Shown here piece after piece: positions 58,807 to 64,000 of a stretch of DNA of 64,000 nt. The stretch is taken from NCBI RefSeq assembly GCF_003334855.1, contig NZ_QOWE01000027.1:62001-126000 (forward strand), written 5' to 3'. How positions within the stretch are numbered: position 1 is the stretch's first letter; the number at the start of each line of letters is the position of its first letter. The notes beneath the pieces are model-generated. The model made no database searches. It saw only the letters and a list, made by a program, of their open reading frames with translations, and had not been told where the DNA came from. Both the position numbers and the translations under genes were made by a program. This DNA is from Larkinella punicea (GTDB taxonomy: Bacteria > Bacteroidota > Bacteroidia > Cytophagales > Spirosomataceae).

Positions 58807-61800
58807 TTAAAATCCCGCCCGCAGGCCGATGGTGATCGATTTGGCAGTTGGGTAACTGTACTGGTCAAACCCCTGGGCGGTGGAGTTGGCACCGCCGTTG
58901 GAGTTCACTTCGGGGTCCCACCAGGAATAGTTGGTGAACGTCAGCAGGTTCTGGCCGCTGGCGTAGAACTGCGCCGAGCGGATCCAGTTGACACCCCACT
59001 TCTGAACCGGCAGGTTATAGGCCAGCACAATGTTTTTCAACCGCAGGTATGAACCGTCTTCCACAAACCGGTCGGAGACATTGGTCCGCGTGGTGCTGCT
59101 GATGACCGGGTATTTGGCCGTCGTGTTGGTGGGCGTCCAGTGATCCCGCAGCACCTCGCGGGGCATGTTCAGGCCGTAGCCGTAATCGACCGTGTTGTTG
59201 ATGGCGCTGCTGTTGAAGATGTCGTTGCCCTGGGTGCCCTGCAAAAAGATCGTCAGGTCGAAATTCCGGTACGACATATTGGAATTGAAACCGTAGATAA
59301 AGTTCGGGTTCGGATCGCCGATGTAGGTTTTATCCCGCACCGTGATGGCTTTGTCGCCATCCAGATCCCGGTATTTGATCTTCCCTTTTTCGTCATACCC
59401 GTCTTCGAGGTAGCCCCAGAAACGGCCCATCGGTTGCCCTTCCCGCAGGATGTTCCGCGTGTCGGTAATCGCCGACAGATCGACAAACCCGCCCAGAATA
59501 TCCTGTCCGCCGTGCAGTTTGATGACCTTGTTGCGGTTAAAAGCCACGTTGGTGTTGACGTTCCATTTGAAAGCGCCGGTCAGCACATTGGCGTTGATTC
59601 CGAGTTCGAGTCCTTTGTTCTGTACTTCCCCGATGTTCTGGATGGTGGTTACGAATCCCAGCGAGGATGGCAGTTGAACGGTATTGAGCAAATCGCGGGT
59701 GTTTTTGATGTAATAATCGGCCGTCACCAGAATCCGGTTTCCCAAAACGCCGAAATCGATCCCGATGTCCTTCTGCTCGGTGGTTTCCCATTTCAGGTTT
59801 CCGGGCAGGTTGGTGCCGGGTGCATAGGCGGTATAAAGCGCATCGCCAAAGATGGTTTTCGCCGAAACGAGCTGATTCAGGGTCGCATAGGCCCCAATGG
59901 CCTGGCTACCCGTCAGTCCCCAGCTTACCCGCAGTTTCAGGTCGGAAACCAGTCGGCTGTTCTTCAGAAAATCCTCGTTGGAAATCCGCCAGGCCAGCGC
60001 TCCGGACGGGAAATACCCCCACTTATCGCCTTCGCTGTATTTGGAAGAGCCATCGGCCCGAAAGCTGAAAGTTGCCAGGTATTTGCTGTCAAAGGCGTAA
60101 TTGATGCGCCCCAGATACGACAGAAGTGACGATTTGGAGTAGCCTGAGTTGGGGATGCCCGGCGTACTGGCCGCAGCCAGGTCGTAGGTCTGGCTGGTGT
60201 TGCTGATGTAGCCCTGACCACTGCCACTCAACGACGTGCTGACAAAATCCTGGTAGGTAAACCCGGCCACCGCCGAGACACTGTGCTTTTGCCGGATGGT
60301 TTTGGCGTAACTGATCGTATTCTCGTTCAGCAGACTCGTAAACTGGCTGGTGCTGACACTGGCCCCGCCCTGTGAGCCAAAAAAGTTGTTGGTGGTATAG
60401 GAATCCGTTCGGTCGTCGGAATTTTCAATACCGCCCGAAATTTTGATGGTCAGTTCCGGAATGGGGTTGTACACAAAAGCGGCATTCGTCATTACCCGGT
60501 TTCCCCGGGTGGCATTACTTTGTTCGTTGAGGGTGTTGATCGGGTTGCGCAGTTGCGTGTTGATGAACGCGTAGGTCGTTCCGAACATTTCGTAGGTTCC
60601 ATCGGCCTTGTAGGGTCCCAGAACCGGCGGGGCCGAAACCGCCCCCGCAATCAGCGAACCACCCCGGTTGCTCCCCTGGCTGTTCTGGGCACTGGATTTG
60701 ATCCGGGTGAGGGTGCTGGCCACATTGACGCTGAGCTTCCGGCTGATCGCGTGATTGATGTTCGCCCGCAGCGAATACCGGTTATAGTCGCTGCCCCGGA
60801 TGATGCCGTCCTGATTAAACGTGCTGCCCGACAGCGAAAACTGCGTTTTTTCGTTGCCACCGCTGATGTTCAGCGCAACCGTTTTCATGGGCGCTTTCTG
60901 AAACACCAGATCCTGCCAGTCAGACCCGTTCCCGAATCCGTCGATCTGGGCCTGCGTAAAATACGGTTTCAGTCCGTCGTTGGTCGCCTGCTCATTGTAG
61001 AACGTCGCGTATTCTTTCGCATTCATCAGGTCCAGTTTTTTTCGCAGCGTCTGGCTGCTGTAGCTGGTTTCCACATCGACATTGGTTTTGCCGGCCTTGC
61101 CCCGTTTGGTCGTAATCAACACCACGCCATTGGCTCCCCGCGATCCGTAAATCGCCGTGGCCGAAGCGTCTTTCAAAATCTCGATGTTTTCAATATCGGC
61201 GTTGTTCAACACCGTCGGGTTGCTGCCTGACATCGGAAAACCGTCCACGACATACAGCGGCTCGTTGCTCCCCTGAATGGAGTTGGTCCCCCGAATCCGG
61301 ACGCTGACGCTGCCCCCCGGCGCCCCGGTATTCTGCAAAACCTGCACGCCAGCCGCCCGACCCGACAAGGCCTGCAACACGTTGGTCGCCGGATACGAAT
61401 TAATGTCTTTGGATTTGACCTGTGACAGTGAACCCGTCAAATCGCTCTTTTTGACGGTTCCATACCCCACCACCACCACCTCGTCCAGTGCCTTCTGATC
61501 GGGGGCAAGCCGGATGTCGAAAACCGTCCGACTACCGACGCTAACTTCCTGATTGACATAGCCCACAAAGGAAAAAATCAGTATGGCGGTTTCGTCGGGA
61601 ACACTCAGTCGAAACGCGCCGTTGCCGTCGGTGGTGGTGCCGCGCGTCGTATTCTTCACCACCACACTCACGCCCGGCAACCCCTCCCCTTTTTCGTCGG
61701 TCACTTTTCCGCCCACCGACCGGTCGGCGGTTTGGGCCGTTTCTTCGAATTTGGGCGTCGGCGGAACACGCCCCATCCCGTCAGGAATCGTGGAACGGAC

Positions 61801-62142
61801 GAGGGCGATCTGGCTTCCGGTGACGACGTAGCTCAATTGCAGCGGTTTCAGCAATCGGTCGAGCACATCCACCAGCCGTTCGTCGGTAGCGGCCAGTGAC
61901 ACCTTCCGGTCGATCTGGACTACCTGACGGCTGTATACGAACTTGACGTGTGCCGTTTTTTCCAGCGTCAGCAAGGCCTGCCGGACGGTGTAATTGTCCA
62001 GCCGAACGCTCACCCGCTGGTCGAGTAATTCCTGCGCCCGGGCTGCCAGCACGCCGTTGATCAGCAGCGCCGTCAGTACTACCTGGAGGAACGAAAGTCG
62101 CATAAGCATCCGAATCGTTTCGTGGTTTGTAAACTTGTACAT
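58807..62142 (-). CDS. SusC/RagA TonB-linked outer-membrane transporter with STN domain (locus C)
   Basis: A 1111-residue transporter very similar to the locus A SusC (shared LDLMNAKEYATFYNEQ, ASATAIYGSRGANGVVLITT, LTFTNYSWWDPEVNSNGGAN). Signal peptide ending LAARAQ, STN domain (VSVRLDNYTVRQALLTLEKT to LLKPLQLSYVVTG), CarboxypepD_reg domain (GKVTDEKGEGLPGVSVVVKN), SusC motif LDEVVVVGYGTVKKSDLTGS and a barrel ending TIGLRAGF. The STN domain differs more from locus A than the barrel does, as expected if the two signal to different FecR proteins. Confidence 0.96.
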   Translation of the reverse strand: MYKFTNHETIRMLMRLSFLQVVLTALLINGVLAARAQELLDQRVSVRLDNYTVRQALLTLEKTAHVKFVYSRQVVQIDRKVSLAATDERLVDVLDRLLKPLQLSYVVTGSQIALVRSTIPDGMGRVPPTPKFEETAQTADRSVGGKVTDEKGEGLPGVSVVVKNTTRGTTTDGNGAFRLSVPDETAILIFSFVGYVNQEVSVGSRTVFDIRLAPDQKALDEVVVVGYGTVKKSDLTGSLSQVKSKDINSYPATNVLQALSGRAAGVQVLQNTGAPGGSVSVRIRGTNSIQGSNEPLYVVDGFPMSGSNPTVLNNADIENIEILKDASATAIYGSRGANGVVLITTKRGKAGKTNVDVETSYSSQTLRKKLDLMNAKEYATFYNEQATNDGLKPYFTQAQIDGFGNGSDWQDLVFQKAPMKTVALNISGGNEKTQFSLSGSTFNQDGIIRGSDYNRYSLRANINHAISRKLSVNVASTLTRIKSSAQNSQGSNRGGSLIAGAVSAPPVLGPYKADGTYEMFGTTYAFINTQLRNPINTLNEQSNATRGNRVMTNAAFVYNPIPELTIKISGGIENSDDRTDSYTTNNFFGSQGGASVSTSQFTSLLNENTISYAKTIRQKHSVSAVAGFTYQDFVSTSLSGSGQGYISNTSQTYDLAAASTPGIPNSGYSKSSLLSYLGRINYAFDSKYLATFSFRADGSSKYSEGDKWGYFPSGALAWRISNEDFLKNSRLVSDLKLRVSWGLTGSQAIGAYATLNQLVSAKTIFGDALYTAYAPGTNLPGNLKWETTEQKDIGIDFGVLGNRILVTADYYIKNTRDLLNTVQLPSSLGFVTTIQNIGEVQNKGLELGINANVLTGAFKWNVNTNVAFNRNKVIKLHGGQDILGGFVDLSAITDTRNILREGQPMGRFWGYLEDGYDEKGKIKYRDLDGDKAITVRDKTYIGDPNPNFIYGFNSNMSYRNFDLTIFLQGTQGNDIFNSSAINNTVDYGYGLNMPREVLRDHWTPTNTTAKYPVISSTTRTNVSDRFVEDGSYLRLKNIVLAYNLPVQKWGVNWIRSAQFYASGQNLLTFTNYSWWDPEVNSNGGANSTAQGFDQYSYPTAKSITIGLRAGF

Positions 62143-62274
62143 AAATTGGGGGTGGTTTAGTTATTCCGGGCAAAGGAGTAGCTACACCGGTCCGCGGTGG
62201 CCCGAAAAGTGCCGCCGGATCGGTCAAATTACCCCGCTATGGTGCGAACATAGCGGGCTTTTTTTTTGGATGAT

Positions 62275-63393
62275 TTACGGACAGCCCCGGCTGGAAACAA
62301 TGATCCGGGCATCGACCACCTCGTAGGAGGCACCGATGGAGGCACACAGCAGCCGGAGTTGATCGTGGAGCGGTACGTCCGCCATCGACGCCGTCAGGGT
62401 GCAGTTCCGCAGCACCGTAGGATCATAGATAATTTCAACACCGTAGGCTTTTTTCAGTCGCTCAAACACTTCGGAAGCGTGAGTATCCTCAAAACTAAAG
62501 GTTTCCCGGTTTTCCGCAGGCGCTATTAAGGCAGGTTGTGTAACGAGTTCTTTCTGGTAATGATTCTGGCTGGCATCATACGTAACCTGCTGATTGGCAG
62601 TCAATACAACACCCGGCACTTCGCGTTTATCCGGTCGCCGGGACGCCATCCAGTCGCGCCGGTCCATCACCGACACCTTGCCCGATAACACCGACACTTT
62701 CATTTGCTTGTCGCCCGTTCGGGCCTGTACCCGAAACCGGGTTCCCAGCACGCGGGTTACCAGCGGGCCGCTGTAGACCAGAAACGGTCGCTTTCCTTCG
62801 TGAACCACCGCAAAGGTGGCCTCCCCTTTCAGTTGGATTTCGCGCTGACCGGCGTCGAACACGCGGGGATACCGCGCTTCGCTGTTGGGCATCAGCGTCA
62901 TTTTACTACCGTCGGGCAGCGTCAGTCGGACGGGTTGCGACGTGCCATTGACCTGGTTGATCCACGGCACATCCGACGGTTTTTCCGAATCGGTAAAGGC
63001 TGCAGTTTCTGACTCGGGCGTTATCTTGTCCTGCCACTGAAACACGCCCCAACCTATGCCTACTAGCACAACAAGGGCTGCCGCTGTCTGCCAAAACCGG
63101 GTGCTCAATGACCGTTGAACCGTCTGCCAGCGCGACGGCTCCGGGGAATAACGGGCTAGCTTGACGATGCGCTCCACCTCCAGATGTTCCTGCTCGGGAG
63201 CCAGACTATGCGGGCGGTTTTTCAGGGCTTCGGCCATGTCTTTCGCCAGCAGCAGCGTGGCCCGTTGGTGCGGATTGTCCCGTTGCCACTGTTCCCAGAA
63301 CCGCCGGGCTTCGGGCTGGCCGTGTTTGACCCAGGCCAGAAACCGGGCATCCAGCAGGAAATCTTCGACGGTATAGTGTTGATACGCTTTCAT
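62275..63393 (-). CDS. FecR-family anti-sigma factor (locus C)
   Basis: A 372-residue protein: N-terminal sigma-binding region (YTVEDFLLDARFLAWVKHG, RFWEQWQRDNP), membrane segment (FWQTAAALVVLVGIGWGVF), FecR domain (VRLTLPDGSKMTLMPNSEAR, IQLKGEATFAVVHEG, VLGTRFRVQA) and a DUF4974-type C-terminal domain (FSFEDTHASEVFERLKKAYG). It lies 132 bases upstream of susC and 69 bases downstream of the sigma gene. Confidence 0.94.
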   Translation of the reverse strand: MKAYQHYTVEDFLLDARFLAWVKHGQPEARRFWEQWQRDNPHQRATLLLAKDMAEALKNRPHSLAPEQEHLEVERIVKLARYSPEPSRWQTVQRSLSTRFWQTAAALVVLVGIGWGVFQWQDKITPESETAAFTDSEKPSDVPWINQVNGTSQPVRLTLPDGSKMTLMPNSEARYPRVFDAGQREIQLKGEATFAVVHEGKRPFLVYSGPLVTRVLGTRFRVQARTGDKQMKVSVLSGKVSVMDRRDWMASRRPDKREVPGVVLTANQQVTYDASQNHYQKELVTQPALIAPAENRETFSFEDTHASEVFERLKKAYGVEIIYDPTVLRNCTLTASMADVPLHDQLRLLCASIGASYEVVDARIIVSSRGCP

Positions 63394-63462
63394 CGTGGTG
63401 TTGTGGAAGGGCTTCGGTCGTTAATAGGAAGGCTTTGGCGCGTCATACTCAGGGCGTCCGGT

Positions 63463-64000
63463 CTATTTGTGTCCGAACGCCAGCAACCCGCAACCGATTA
63501 ACGACAACAGCGAAGGCCAGCTTTCCCGCAACCGGCGCAAGCCCCGGTGGAGCAGGTTGGCAACCGACTGCTTGTTCACGGCCAGAATGTCGGCAATCTC
63601 TTCGTTCGATAGTTCCCCGTAAAATTTCAGGTGAATCGCTTCCCGCTGCCGATCCGAAAGTTGCTCCAGTAGGGCGTTCAGACGGGCCGTCTGGTAGTCC
63701 GACAATTCCGTTCGGATCAGCGCCTGTTCCGCCGTAATTTCTTCCGAACTGACGTCGTCGAAAACAAAACCGTCTTCGCCGGTCACCGACGTATGGCGCA
63801 TCATTTCCCGGTGGATTTTACGCCGGAGCGATTTGTAGAGGTACGGCCGGATGTATTGCGTTTGCACAATTTTGGCCCGGTACGTCCACAAATCCAGAAA
63901 CAGATCCTGCATACAATCTTTCAGCAGGTCGGAATCACGGGTAAACCGGCCACCGTAAAAGTGGAGTTCCCGGTAAAAATGCTGAACCAGCGCCTGAAAA
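63463..64000 (-). CDS. ECF sigma-70 factor (locus C), N-terminus cut by window edge
   Basis: The frame is open to the right edge, 179 codons within the window; residues upstream of the first internal Met (FYGGRFTRDSDLLKDC before MQDLFLDLW) belong to region 2, so the true start lies outside. Region 4 reads LEQLSDRQREAIHLKFYGEL, with SNEEIADILAVNKQSVANLL as the helix-turn-helix. The C-terminal hydrophobic end (LLSLIGCGLLAFGHK) is like that of the locus A sigma (WVVFFLCP). Confidence 0.92.
   Translation of the reverse strand, partial: FQALVQHFYRELHFYGGRFTRDSDLLKDCMQDLFLDLWTYRAKIVQTQYIRPYLYKSLRRKIHREMMRHTSVTGEDGFVFDDVSSEEITAEQALIRTELSDYQTARLNALLEQLSDRQREAIHLKFYGELSNEEIADILAVNKQSVANLLHRGLRRLRESWPSLLSLIGCGLLAFGHK

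Overview
The window reads as a chromosomal segment of a Bacteroidota bacterium, most like a Cytophagales/Spirosoma-type relative (inference from gene families; no marker gene is present). The evidence is: three SusC/SusD pairs each headed by an ECF sigma factor and a FecR anti-sigma factor, a type IX secretion sorting domain with SprB-type repeats on a giant glycosidase, CarboxypepD_reg-type TonB receptors, PVC-type heme-binding dehydrogenase and DUF3500 families, and promoter-like TAnnTTTG motifs. No rRNA, tRNA, CRISPR array or intact insertion sequence was seen.

Layout. 1-12 kb: truncated LytS-type histidine kinase, a 1639-residue secreted GH44 glycosidase, a DUF3500 protein, a HicA/HicB-like pair, a GlcD-type FAD oxidase with the ribosome-rescue factor ArfB, a GNAT acetyltransferase, an FG-GAP protein and an UlaG-like metallohydrolase. 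13-20.7 kb: a compact minus-strand operon (SDR, ROK kinase, SIS isomerase, TIM-barrel isomerase, FAD oxidoreductase, phosphotriesterase-family hydrolase, MetE-like protein) with a divergent GntR/UTRA regulator, which looks like an uncharacterised catabolic pathway. 20.7-22.5 kb: an AT-rich island with a DUF3883-like PD-(D/E)xK protein, a four-cysteine small protein and large palindromes. 22.5-29 kb: Gfo/Idh oxidoreductase, a TonB receptor unit preceded by a DtxR/MntR-like operator, a stand-alone CBM48 protein and a sulfatase.

29-64 kb, all on the minus strand, holds three successive polysaccharide-utilisation-like loci. Locus A (44.4 to 29.0 kb) runs sigma, FecR, SusC, SusD, FAD oxidoreductase, putative FMN-binding lipoprotein, ApbE flavin transferase, PVC-type cytochrome c dehydrogenase, TIM-barrel isomerase: an import system joined to what looks like an extracytoplasmic electron-transfer chain. 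Locus B (54.0 to 44.6 kb) runs sigma, FecR, SusC, SusD and two paralogous secreted proteins of a family I do not recognise. Locus C (from the right edge to 54.3 kb) runs sigma (truncated), FecR, SusC, SusD, FAD oxidoreductase, sialate O-acetylesterase. The SusC/SusD pairs of A and C are close paralogues and share a hairpin between susC and susD.

The intergenic DNA is rich in structured repeats: five copies and one half copy of a ~75-bp inverted repeat (one copy lies inside a reading frame), two ~190-bp nested palindromes, a 56-bp perfect palindrome, and an 11-unit array of a ~27-bp element lying between the sigma and FecR genes of locus A.
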